From the NCBI GenBank assembly GCA_948439405.1, contig CAOJNB010000015.1, forward strand, positions 1-42,300: a stretch of DNA of 42,300 nt. The letters run 5' to 3'. The number at the start of each line of letters is the position of its first letter. Position 1 is the stretch's first letter. This DNA is from an uncultured Coriobacteriaceae bacterium (GTDB lineage: Bacteria; Actinomycetota; Coriobacteriia; Coriobacteriales; Atopobiaceae). The position numbers were made by a program, and so were the translations under genes. A model generated the notes under the pieces. It was not told the DNA's origin. It worked only from the letters and a program-made list of their open reading frames with translations, and did no database searches. Below are positions 19,201 to 27,081 of this stretch, one piece after another.

Positions 19201-20859
19201 GTGACGGCAGGAACGCCCAGGGGGTTCCAGGACATCCTTCCCGAGGAGGCGCTCGCGCGCGAGCGCATCTCCGAGACCGCGCGCGCCGTCTTCTCCGAGG
19301 CCGGCTACCTGCCGGTGGAGACCCCGCTCATGGAGGACCTCTCCGCGCTGTCGGGCGCCGGCTCCGTCGGCGAGTCGCCGTTCCGGCTCTTCGACTCCGA
19401 CGGCCGGCTGCTCGTGCTGCGCCCCGACCTCACGCTGCCGGTAGCGCGCCTCGCCGCCGGGAGGCTCGCGGACGCGCCGCGCCCGCTGCGCCTGCGCTAC
19501 AGCGCGCCTGTCGTGCGCGAGCGCCAGTCGCTGCGCGGCCAGCCGCGCCAGTTCACCCAGCTCGGCGTCGAGCTGATCGGCGGGGAGGCCGCCGACTCGG
19601 AGGTCGAGGTCGTGACGCTGCTCGCCCGCGTCCTCGACGAGCTGGGCGTCGAGACCTGGCACATCGCCTGCGGTTCGGTGGCGCCGGTCGCGGGGCTCCT
19701 GGACGCATGCGCGCCCGACGATGCCTTCCGCGAGCGCGCGCAGGAGCTCGTCCACGCGTCGGACTTCGTCGCCCTCGACGAGCTCGCCTCCGCGGCGGGC
19801 ATCCCCGACGCCGCCGCCCGCGCCCTCGCGCGGATCCCGCGCATCCACGGCGACCGCGAGGCGCTCGACGAGCTGGACGCCCTGCTCGCGGAGGCCGGCG
19901 TCGAGGAGGGGGCCCGCGGCGTGCGCGAGCTGCGCGACCTCGCGGAGCGCATCTCCGGCGCGGTGCCGGCCGGCAGGCTCTCCTTCGACTTCTCGACGGT
20001 CAACTCCTTCGACTACTACACCGGCATCATCTTCAAGGGCTACGCGGCCGGCACCACGGGCGCGGTGGCCTCGGGCGGGCGCTACGACCGCGTCCTCGCG
20101 AACCTGGGCCTCGACGATGCCTGCGCCTGCGGCTTCGCGCTCTCGCTCGAGCGCCTGCAGGAGGCCCTCGGCGAGCGCGGGGAGTCCGGGCTCGTGAGCG
20201 GCGCCGCCCCGACGGAGCGCCCGCTGCGCGTCGCCGTGCCCAAGGGCTCGCTGTTCGCCGACACCGTCGCGCTGCTCGCCCGGGCGGGCCTGCCCACCGA
20301 GGAGCTCGCCGAGCCCGGGCGGCGCCTGATCATCCCCGCGGGCGACGTGGAGTACGTGATCGTGCGCGCTCAGGACGCGCCGGCCTTCGTGGCCTACGGC
20401 GGCGCGGACTGCGGCTTCTGCGGGTCGGACTCGATCATCGAGGCCGGCGTGGACCTGCTCGCGCTCGTCGACTGCCGCTACGGCGCCTGCCGCTTCATCG
20501 TGGCCGAGCCCCGCTCGGCCGCCGGCAAGGCCGAGGAGGCCTACGCCTGGCGCGGCTCGGTGCGCGTGGCCACCAAGTACCCGCGCATCACCCAGGACTA
20601 CTACGACCGCATCGGGCGGCGCGTGGACATCCTCGCGCTGCACGGCAACATCGAGCTCGGGCCGATCGTGGGGATGGCCGACAGGATCGTCGACATCACC
20701 GCGACCGGCACCACGCTGCGCGAGAACGACCTCGTGGTCGTCGACGACGTGCTCGAGTGCACGGCCCGCTTCTTCGCGAGCCCGAGCTCGTGGCGCGTGG
20801 ACGGCCGGGTCCGCGACCTGTGCGACCGCGTCGCGGCCGCCGTGGGGGAGGGGGAGTAG
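19201..20859 (+). CDS. hisZ-hisG: HisZ-HisG fusion: ATP phosphoribosyltransferase regulatory plus catalytic parts
   Basis: 552 residues carrying two proteins that are normally separate. Residues 1 to about 320 are HisZ, a histidyl-tRNA synthetase paralogue: PRGFQDILPEEA, the motif-2 region LRLRYSAPVVRER...FTQLGVELIGG, and a class II motif-3-like ASGGRYDRVLANLG. After a short polar linker (about 320-340), PLRVAVPKGSLF (from 341) opens a short-form HisG with AYGGADCGFCGSDSI, VATKYPRITQDYY and the PRPP-binding ITATGTTLREN. Short HisG needs HisZ for activity and histidine feedback; here they are one chain. No stop or frame change lies between the halves. The GTG start follows GAGGAGG. It catalyses the first step of histidine synthesis, ATP + PRPP to phosphoribosyl-ATP. 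Confidence 0.93.
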   Translation: MTAGTPRGFQDILPEEALARERISETARAVFSEAGYLPVETPLMEDLSALSGAGSVGESPFRLFDSDGRLLVLRPDLTLPVARLAAGRLADAPRPLRLRYSAPVVRERQSLRGQPRQFTQLGVELIGGEAADSEVEVVTLLARVLDELGVETWHIACGSVAPVAGLLDACAPDDAFRERAQELVHASDFVALDELASAAGIPDAAARALARIPRIHGDREALDELDALLAEAGVEEGARGVRELRDLAERISGAVPAGRLSFDFSTVNSFDYYTGIIFKGYAAGTTGAVASGGRYDRVLANLGLDDACACGFALSLERLQEALGERGESGLVSGAAPTERPLRVAVPKGSLFADTVALLARAGLPTEELAEPGRRLIIPAGDVEYVIVRAQDAPAFVAYGGADCGFCGSDSIIEAGVDLLALVDCRYGACRFIVAEPRSAAGKAEEAYAWRGSVRVATKYPRITQDYYDRIGRRVDILALHGNIELGPIVGMADRIVDITATGTTLRENDLVVVDDVLECTARFFASPSSWRVDGRVRDLCDRVAAAVGEGE

Positions 20860-22263
20860 ATGCTGAGAAGGATCGCGCTCGCCGCGGGCGAGCGCCTCTC
20901 CGAGCGCGACCTGCGCCGCGAGACGGCGGCGCTGCCCGCAGACGTCGTGGCCGCGGCCGAGGCGATCGTGGCCGACGTCCGCGAGCGCGGCGAGGCGGCC
21001 GTGCGCGAGCACACCGAGCGCCTCGACGGCGCCTGCCGCGACGAGCTGCGGGTGGCCCCCGAGGAGCTGCGCGCCGCGCGCGCGGCGGTGGACCCGTCCT
21101 TCCTCGCCTCCCTCGAGCGCGCGGCCGACCACATCCGCGCCTTCCACGAGCTCGAGCTCGTGGAGGGCTTCGAGACGGTGCGCCCGGACGGCGTGCGCCT
21201 GGGCGTGCGGGTCACGCCGGTCGCGGCCGCGGGCGTCTACGTGCCGGGAGGCCGGGCGAACTACCCCTCGACCGTGCTTATGAACGCGATCCCGGCCAAG
21301 GTCGCCGGCGTCCGCCGCGTGGTGATGGCGACGCCGCCCGGACCCGACGGGCGCGTGAACCCCTACACCCTGGCCGCAGCCGACGTCGCGGGCGTGGACG
21401 AGGTCTACGCCGTCGGCGGCGCCCAGGCGATCGCGATGCTCGCCTACGGCACGGAGTCCGTCGCCCCGGTCGACAAGGTGACGGGCCCCGGCAACGCCTA
21501 CGTGGCGGCGGCCAAGCGGGCCGTCTCCGGGGTGGTGGGCATCGACATGATCGCCGGGCCCTCCGAGGTGTGCGTGCTGGCGGACTCCACCGCCGACCCG
21601 GTCGTGGTCGCCTCCGACCTCATGGCCCAGGCCGAGCACGACCCGCTCGCCTCCTGCTTCCTGGTGACCGGCGACGCGGCGCTCGCCGACGCCGTGGACG
21701 CCGCCCTCGGCGCCCTCGTCGCCCAGAGCCCGCGCGCCGAGGTGACGCGCGCCTCGCTCGAGGGCCGCGGGCTCGCCGTGGTGTGCGCCGAGGACGACGC
21801 TGCCGTGGCGGCGGTGGACCTGATTGCCCCGGAGCACCTCGAGCTGCACCGCGCCGACGCCGGCGAGGTCCTCGGGCGCGTCTCGAACGCGGGGGCGGTG
21901 TTCGTGGGCCCGTGGAGCTCCGAGCCGCTGGGCGACTACGTCGCCGGCCCCAACCACACCCTGCCGACGGGCGGCACCGCGCGCTTCTCGAGCCCGCTCG
22001 GGGTATATGACTTCCAGAAGCGCACGAGCACGATCTCCTACACGCCGGAGGGGCTGCTCGCCGACGGGCCGGACGTGCAGGTCCTCGCCCAGGCCGAGGG
22101 CCTGTGGGCCCACGCCCTCTCGGTGGGGCAGCGCCTGAGGCTGGCCCGCTCGGGCGGGGCGCGCTTCGAGGACGCCGCGGCGGCCTGCGAGGGCGCCGAC
22201 GCCGTCGCCTGGCCGACCCGCCTGCGCGACGCGCGCGAGAGCGAGGGGGATGATCTGGGATGA
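20860..22263 (+). CDS. hisD: Histidinol dehydrogenase
   Basis: 467 residues, some 30 longer than most HisD because of a C-terminal extension (ARSGGARFEDAAAACEG onwards). It oxidises histidinol to histidine with two NAD in the last two steps of the pathway. The diagnostic segments are VTPVAAAGVYVPGG, VTGPGNAYVAAAKR, GIDMIAGPSEV, AEHDP (zinc/catalytic His), and APEHLE with Glu325 and His326 as general base pair, then GPNHTLPTGGTARF. The ATG directly abuts the hisZ-hisG stop, and its own end overlaps hisC as ATGA, so translation is coupled. Confidence 0.97.
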   Translation: MLRRIALAAGERLSERDLRRETAALPADVVAAAEAIVADVRERGEAAVREHTERLDGACRDELRVAPEELRAARAAVDPSFLASLERAADHIRAFHELELVEGFETVRPDGVRLGVRVTPVAAAGVYVPGGRANYPSTVLMNAIPAKVAGVRRVVMATPPGPDGRVNPYTLAAADVAGVDEVYAVGGAQAIAMLAYGTESVAPVDKVTGPGNAYVAAAKRAVSGVVGIDMIAGPSEVCVLADSTADPVVVASDLMAQAEHDPLASCFLVTGDAALADAVDAALGALVAQSPRAEVTRASLEGRGLAVVCAEDDAAVAAVDLIAPEHLELHRADAGEVLGRVSNAGAVFVGPWSSEPLGDYVAGPNHTLPTGGTARFSSPLGVYDFQKRTSTISYTPEGLLADGPDVQVLAQAEGLWAHALSVGQRLRLARSGGARFEDAAAACEGADAVAWPTRLRDARESEGDDLG

Positions 22264-23351
22264 GCGGACTTTCCAAGCGGGTGCGCGAGCTCGTGCGCGA
22301 CGACGTGCGCGACCTCGTCCCCTACGACCCGGGGTTCTCCGCCTGCGAGGTGAACCTCTCGGCGAACGAGAACGCCTACGGCATGCCGTCCTCGGTGCGC
22401 CAGGCGATCCGCCACGCCGCGCGCGGCGTCGCCGTCAGCCGCTACCCGGACCCCATGGCCAACGACCTGCGCGACCTCGTCGCCGACTGGTATGGCGTGG
22501 ACCGGCGCAACGTGTGCGTGGGCAACGGCGGCGACGAGCTGATTTTCAACCTGTTCCTGGCCTTCGGCGGTCCGGGCAGGACCGTGGTGGACTGCCCGCC
22601 GTCCTTCTCCGTCTACGCGACCTACGCCGAGGTGGCCGGCTCGACGGTCGTCCGGGTCCCGCGCGACCCCGAGACCTTCGACGTGGACGTCGACGCGCTG
22701 CTCGAGGCCGCCGCGACGGCCGACGTGGTGGTCGTCGCCTCCCCGAACAACCCCACGGGCAACCTCATGGCCCGCGCCGACGTCGCCCGCCTGTGCGCCG
22801 CCTGCCCGGGCGTCGTGATGCTCGACGAGGCCTACGTCGAGTTCTCCGACCCCTCGGCGCGCTGCGACATGCTGCTCGCGACCTGCGACAACCTCGTCGT
22901 GCTGCACACGTTCTCGAAGGCGTTCGCGATGGCGGGCATGCGCGTGGGCTACGTGCTCGCCGCCACGGACGTGATCGACGCCTTCGCCGCCGTGCGCCAG
23001 CCCTACACCGTCGACGTCGTCGCGCAGCTCGCCGCCCGCGAGGTCGTGGCGCGCCGCGACGACTTCCGCGAGACCATCGCCCACCTGCGCGCGAACCGCG
23101 ACCGTCTCGCCGCCGAGCTCTCGGAGATGGACGGGGTGCGCGTGTGGCCGAGCGAGGGCAACTTCCTGCTCGTGCGCGTGCCCGTCGCCTCCGAGGTGCG
23201 GGCCTGGCTGCGCGACGAGCGCTCCATCCTGGTGCGGGACTTCTCCTCGACCCCCGGGCTCGAGGACTGCCTGCGCGTGACCGTCGGGACCGAGGAGGAG
23301 AACGCCCGCCTCGTGGAGGCACTGGGCGTCCTGCTGAAGAAGGAGGACTAG
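22260..23351 (+). CDS. hisC: Histidinol-phosphate aminotransferase
   Basis: 363 residues. PLP-dependent class I/II aminotransferase that converts imidazole-acetol phosphate to histidinol phosphate. Visible motifs are VNLSANENAYGMPSSV near the N-terminus, ASPNNPTGN, LDEAYVEF and TFSKAFAMAGMRVGY containing the PLP lysine Lys220, and RDFSSTPGLEDCLRVTVGT near the end. The ATG overlaps the hisD stop (ATGA), and hisB begins at the base after the hisC stop. Confidence 0.96.
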   Translation: MSGLSKRVRELVRDDVRDLVPYDPGFSACEVNLSANENAYGMPSSVRQAIRHAARGVAVSRYPDPMANDLRDLVADWYGVDRRNVCVGNGGDELIFNLFLAFGGPGRTVVDCPPSFSVYATYAEVAGSTVVRVPRDPETFDVDVDALLEAAATADVVVVASPNNPTGNLMARADVARLCAACPGVVMLDEAYVEFSDPSARCDMLLATCDNLVVLHTFSKAFAMAGMRVGYVLAATDVIDAFAAVRQPYTVDVVAQLAAREVVARRDDFRETIAHLRANRDRLAAELSEMDGVRVWPSEGNFLLVRVPVASEVRAWLRDERSILVRDFSSTPGLEDCLRVTVGTEEENARLVEALGVLLKKED

Positions 23352-23939
23352 ATGACCCGCGCTGCGACCGTCGCCCGAGAGACCGGCGAGACGAGGATCG
23401 AGGTCACCATCGACCTGGACGGAACGGGCCGCGTCGACGCCGAGACCGGCGTCGGCTTCTTCGACCACATGCTCGACGCCTTCGGCCGCCACGGCCTGTT
23501 CGACCTGACCGTGCGCTGCGAGGGGGACGTCGAGGTGGACTACCACCACAGCGTCGAGGACGTGGGCATCGTGATGGGGCAGGCCATCCGCGCCGCCCTG
23601 GGCGACAAGGCCGGCATCACCCGCTTCGCCGACGTCGCCCTCGCGATGGACGAGGCCCTCGTGCTGGGCGCCGTCGACGTCTCCGGCCGCGGCCAGCTGT
23701 ACTGGGACGTCGACATCGACGCCGACAAGGTGGGCACCTTCGACACCGAGCTCGGCGAGGAGTTCTTCGTCGGGCTGGCCCGCGAGGCGGGGATCACCCT
23801 GCACCTGCGCAAGATTGCCGGCACGAACGCCCACCACATCCTCGAGGCCACGTTCAAGGCCGCCACGCGCGCCCTGCGCCTGGCCTGCGAGCGCGACCCG
23901 CGCGTCGTCGGGGTGCCCTCGACGAAGGGCAGCCTGTGA
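23352..23939 (+). CDS. hisB: Imidazoleglycerol-phosphate dehydratase
   Basis: 195 residues, a monofunctional IGPD without the HAD histidinol-phosphatase half found in enterobacteria. Metal-binding motifs FFDHMLDAFGRHG, DYHHSVEDVGI and AHHILEATFKA are intact. It dehydrates IGP to imidazole-acetol phosphate. The ATG follows AGGAGGACTAG at the end of hisC. The missing phosphatase function is probably given by the PHP protein at 34454-35269. Confidence 0.97.
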   Translation: MTRAATVARETGETRIEVTIDLDGTGRVDAETGVGFFDHMLDAFGRHGLFDLTVRCEGDVEVDYHHSVEDVGIVMGQAIRAALGDKAGITRFADVALAMDEALVLGAVDVSGRGQLYWDVDIDADKVGTFDTELGEEFFVGLAREAGITLHLRKIAGTNAHHILEATFKAATRALRLACERDPRVVGVPSTKGSL

Positions 23940-24586
23940 TGGGCCGCGTCGCCGTCGTCGACTACCACAAGGGCAACCTCTCGAGCGTGGCCCGCGGGCT
24001 GGCCGCGGCCGGCGCCGACGTCCTCGTCACCGACGAGCCCGCCGCCATCCGCGCCGCCTCGGCCGTCGTGATGCCGGGCGTGGGCAGCTTCGAGGACGCG
24101 ATGGGTCACATGCGCGCGAGCGGGCAGGCCGAGGCCGTGCTCGACGCGATCGCCGCGGGCAGGCCCTACCTCGGGATCTGCCTGGGGCTCCAGGTGCTGT
24201 TCGAGTGGGGCAGCGAGCTCGCCGACCCCGCGGGCGAGGCGCGCTGGGTCGAGGGGCTGGGCGTGCTCGCCGGCTCGTCGACGAGGCTCGAGTCGAGCCG
24301 CCTCAAGGTGCCCCACGTCGGCTGGGACCAGCTCGACCTCACCGAGGCGGGGGAGGGCTGCCCGCTGCTCGCGGGCGTCGCGGACGGCTGCACCATGTAC
24401 TTCACCCACTCCTACGCCGTCGCCGACGCCGAGGACGCCTGCGTGGCCGCGCGCACGCACTACGTGGAGAGCTTCGCCTCCGTCGTGTGGCGCGACCAGG
24501 TGTACGGCTGCCAGTTCCATCCGGAGAAGTCCTCGCGCAACGGCATGCGGGTCCTCTCCAACTTCGTGAGGGCGGTGGGACGATGA
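23939..24586 (+). CDS. hisH: Imidazole glycerol phosphate synthase, glutaminase subunit
   Basis: 215 residues. Class I glutamine amidotransferase that supplies ammonia to HisF. The nucleophile is Cys81 in YLGICLGLQVLF; the other triad residues are His194 and Glu196 in QFHPEKSS. PHVGWDQL and the oxyanion strand MPGVGSF are also typical. The ATG shares one base with the hisB stop (TGATG), and the end overlaps hisA as ATGA. Confidence 0.96.
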   Translation: MGRVAVVDYHKGNLSSVARGLAAAGADVLVTDEPAAIRAASAVVMPGVGSFEDAMGHMRASGQAEAVLDAIAAGRPYLGICLGLQVLFEWGSELADPAGEARWVEGLGVLAGSSTRLESSRLKVPHVGWDQLDLTEAGEGCPLLAGVADGCTMYFTHSYAVADAEDACVAARTHYVESFASVVWRDQVYGCQFHPEKSSRNGMRVLSNFVRAVGR

Positions 24587-25323
24587 TCGTGTTCCCTGCG
24601 ATCGACCTCGTGGCGGGCGACGTCGTGCGCCTCGCCCGCGGCAGGCGCTCGGAGATGGACGTGTACTCCCACGACCCCGTCGCCGTCGCGCGTGACTTCG
24701 CGGCGCGCGGGGCGGAGTGGGTGCACGTCGTGGACCTCTCGGCCACCTTCGGGGAGGACGAGGAGGCCCGCGCCGCCAACGACGCCGCCATCCGCGCGAT
24801 CTGCGGCGTGGAGGGGCTCTCCGTCGACGTCGGGGGAGGGGTGCGCTCGCTCGCGCGCCTCGAGGAGCTCGTGGCGATGGGGTGCTCGCGCGTGAGCATG
24901 GGGACGGCGCTCGTGCGCGACCCGGCGCTCGCCGAGCGGGCGGCCGCGGAGTTCGGCGACCACGTCGTCGCCGACGTCGCCGCCCTCGACGGCGAGGTGC
25001 GCGTGGACGGCTGGCGCGAGGGCGCGGGCGTCCCCGCCGCCGAGCTCGTCGGCGAGCTCGTGCGCATGGGGTTCCGCCACCTGGTGTTCACCGATGTCGC
25101 CCGCGACGGCATGCGCACGGGCATCGACCTGGACGCCTACCGGCGCGTCGCCCGCGTCGCGGGCTTCCCGGTGGTGGCCTCCGGCGGCATCGCCTCCGTC
25201 GATGACGTCGCGCTGCTCGCCTCCGCGGGCCCGGACGTCGTCGAGGGCGCGATCGTGGGCCGCGCGCTGTACGAGGGGTCCGTCACGCTCGAGGCGGCGC
25301 TCGCCGCCGCGCGGGCCGCCTGA
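24583..25323 (+). CDS. hisA: ProFAR isomerase HisA
   Basis: 246 residues, a beta/alpha-barrel that isomerises the aminoaldose ProFAR to the aminoketose PRFAR. The N-terminal catalytic Asp8 (FPAIDL) is present, as are FTDVARDGM (Asp171 and Asp175) and the phosphate-binding [11 protein letters not shown] and [11 protein letters not shown]. One oddity: the strand usually reading like VSIDARDGKV is [11 protein letters not shown] here, so the second conserved Asp is replaced by Ala133, with Asp131 two residues before. The start ATG lies within the hisH stop. By context it surely serves as HisA; a dual TrpF-like PriA activity is not excluded. Confidence 0.94.
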   Translation: MIVFPAIDLVAGDVVRLARGRRSEMDVYSHDPVAVARDFAARGAEWVHVVDLSATFGEDEEARAANDAAIRAICGVEGLSVDVGGGVRSLARLEELVAMGCSRVSMGTALVRDPALAERAAAEFGDHVVADVAALDGEVRVDGWREGAGVPAAELVGELVRMGFRHLVFTDVARDGMRTGIDLDAYRRVARVAGFPVVASGGIASVDDVALLASAGPDVVEGAIVGRALYEGSVTLEAALAAARAA

Positions 25324-25339
25324 GGACGGGAGGAGCGAC

Positions 25340-26107
25340 ATGCTGGCCAAGAGGGTCATCCCCTGCCTGGACGTCGACGCGGGCCGCGTCGTGAAGGGCA
25401 CGAACTTCGTCGACATCCGCGACGCGGGCGATCCCATCGAGCTCGCCCAGCGCTACGACCGGGAGGGCGCCGACGAGGTCGTCTTCCTCGACATCACCGC
25501 CACCTCGGACGACCGCGAGCCGACGGTGCGCCTCGCCGCCCGCGCCTCCGAGGAGCTGCGCATCCCCTACACCGTGGGGGGCGGCATGCGCGACGTCGAC
25601 ACGATGCGGACCACGGTGGCCGCCGGCGCCGACAAGGTCTCGATCTGCTCGGCCGCCGTCTACGACCCCTCCATCCTGGACCGGGCGAGCCGCGCCTTCG
25701 GCAGCCAGGCCGTGATCTGCGCGATCGATGCCAAGCGCGTGGGCCGCGCCGACCGCTGGGAGGTCTACACCTCGGGCGGCAGGAAGGCGATGGGGATCGA
25801 CGCCATCGAGTGGGCGCGGGAGGCCGCCGCGCGCGGTGCGGGCGAGATCCTGCTCACGAGCATGGACCGCGACGGCACGAAGGAGGGCTTCGACCTCGCG
25901 CTGACCCGCGCCGTCTCGCGCGCCGTCCCCATCCCCGTGATCGCCTCGGGCGGCGTGGGCACCCTCGAGCACTTCGCCGAGGGCATCATCGAGGGCGAGG
26001 CCGACGCGGTGCTCGCCGCGAGCGTGTTCCACTTCGGCCAGTTCACGATCCGCCAGGTGAAGGAGTACATGGCCAGCCAGGGAATCCCCGTGCGGCTGGA
26101 CTTCTAG
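25340..26107 (+). CDS. hisF: Imidazole glycerol phosphate synthase, cyclase subunit
   Basis: 255 residues, the normal size. HisF uses ammonia from HisH to make IGP and AICAR. Both catalytic aspartates are present: Asp11 ([12 protein letters not shown]) and Asp130 (CAIDAKRV); phosphate loops are [10 protein letters not shown] and [10 protein letters not shown]. The ATG follows GGGAGGAGCG, 16 bp after hisA. Directly after its stop (TAG) is AGGAGGGG without any start codon in reach, which may be the former ribosome-binding site of hisI before the insertion of the cassette. Confidence 0.97.
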   Translation: MLAKRVIPCLDVDAGRVVKGTNFVDIRDAGDPIELAQRYDREGADEVVFLDITATSDDREPTVRLAARASEELRIPYTVGGGMRDVDTMRTTVAAGADKVSICSAAVYDPSILDRASRAFGSQAVICAIDAKRVGRADRWEVYTSGGRKAMGIDAIEWAREAAARGAGEILLTSMDRDGTKEGFDLALTRAVSRAVPIPVIASGGVGTLEHFAEGIIEGEADAVLAASVFHFGQFTIRQVKEYMASQGIPVRLDF

Positions 26108-26113
26108 GAGGGG
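26106..26113 (+). other. Orphan ribosome-binding-like site after hisF
   Basis: AGGAGGGG overlaps the hisF stop. No ATG, GTG or TTG opening a credible gene lies within range. In an uninterrupted operon hisI would start here, so this may be the left junction of the inserted cassette. The rest of the 167-bp gap to the next gene is AT-richer and holds three copies of CGTCGA (26161, 26168, 26186) and a small inverted repeat ATTCT-N5-AGAAT around 26225. Confidence 0.35.
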
Positions 26114-26274
26114 CGGGTATTCAGGGTGGCCGCGTCTCCTTTGGCTGATATCCGATAGGGCGTCGACCGTCGATGACTTCCTGTCCGTCGAATTGCCTAT
26201 CTTCTCATCACCAACCAGCGGGCATTCTGATTAAGAATGAATTGCTGTCTGCGTTCGCGACGTGAGGGGTAGGC

Positions 26275-27081
26275 ATGGCCGAGAAGATCAAGATCGTGAG
26301 CGACCCGTATGCGCGATCGATTACGTTCCAGAGCCTCGACGGTGGGGAGTGGCATCCGATCAACCGTGAGACCTCGGCGACCAGCGGACTGATTGCCAAG
26401 TCGATCTCGGAGTCCTTCCTGCCGTTCAAGGCACAGGAAATCATTGACCTCATCCTGCGGGAGTTCGCCGTTCCCGGTCAGAGGCTCGGCATCGTGTTCG
26501 AGGGCTCCCATGACGAGTGGGACGAGGTGCTCGCCGTATGCGCGAGCGAGGAGTTCGCTTCGCGCGTCGAGGCCGAGCGCTCCGAGCGATGGCTGCCGGA
26601 TGCGGCGGACGTCCTTCCGGAGATCGTACGCATCTTCGACGACGTGAGCCCTCTCGTCGGGTCGAGCGCCCTGGAGCGCGAGGACGTCCGGCGCGACCTC
26701 GACAAGTTCCTCGATGCCTCGAGCGACCGCATTCCCATATGCGTGCTCGGAAACTACAGTGCGGGCAAATCGACGTTCATCAACGCCCTCATCGGGGCCG
26801 AGCTGCTGCCCAGCGCGGATGCGCCCACCACGGCCCGCTTGTTCCAGATTCGTCGCTCGCATGACCGGGACAGGGGCTCGGTCGAGTTCGTGCATGGCGG
26901 GCGACGGGTCGCGATCCGCTTCGGCGAAGAGACCGAGGAGGGCCTTCCCTCATCGGAGGGCTCGGAGTTCGCGAAGGGACTTGCCGGTGCGCTTGCGCTC
27001 GTCAAGGGGGCGTCCCATGGTCGAGCGCATGCGATCGACGCTCGAGTTCCTCAACGCATACGAGTCCGACGAGGCCGATGA
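26275..27081 (+). CDS. Dynamin-like GTPase, N-terminal part (frameshifted)
   Basis: First gene of the cassette between hisF and hisI; ATG behind GTGAGGGG. Residues 1 to about 130 form an acidic domain I do not recognise (IKIVSDPYARSITFQ...). From about 150 it is a dynamin-family GTPase: G1 GNYSAGKST at 159-167 (Lys165) and the switch-1 threonines Thr185/Thr186 in APTTA. The family continues with G3 and G4, but these lie in the next frame (see 27017-28822). In this frame the last credible residues are ...GALALVKG at the G-run 27006-27010; what follows is out-of-frame sequence to a TGA at 27079. A one-base excess in that run would explain the break. If joined, the protein would have about 848 residues. 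Dynamin-like proteins bind and remodel membranes. Confidence 0.8.
   Translation: MAEKIKIVSDPYARSITFQSLDGGEWHPINRETSATSGLIAKSISESFLPFKAQEIIDLILREFAVPGQRLGIVFEGSHDEWDEVLAVCASEEFASRVEAERSERWLPDAADVLPEIVRIFDDVSPLVGSSALEREDVRRDLDKFLDASSDRIPICVLGNYSAGKSTFINALIGAELLPSADAPTTARLFQIRRSHDRDRGSVEFVHGGRRVAIRFGEETEEGLPSSEGSEFAKGLAGALALVKGASHGRAHAIDARVPQRIRVRRGR

Noticed and set aside
26714..27016. Upstream extension of the second GTPase frame (start at 26714)
   Set aside because: This part is the out-of-frame shadow of the G1-containing frame: it is Arg/Ser/Pro-rich and has no motif, while the other frame carries the P-loop. I begin the second part at ATG 27017.
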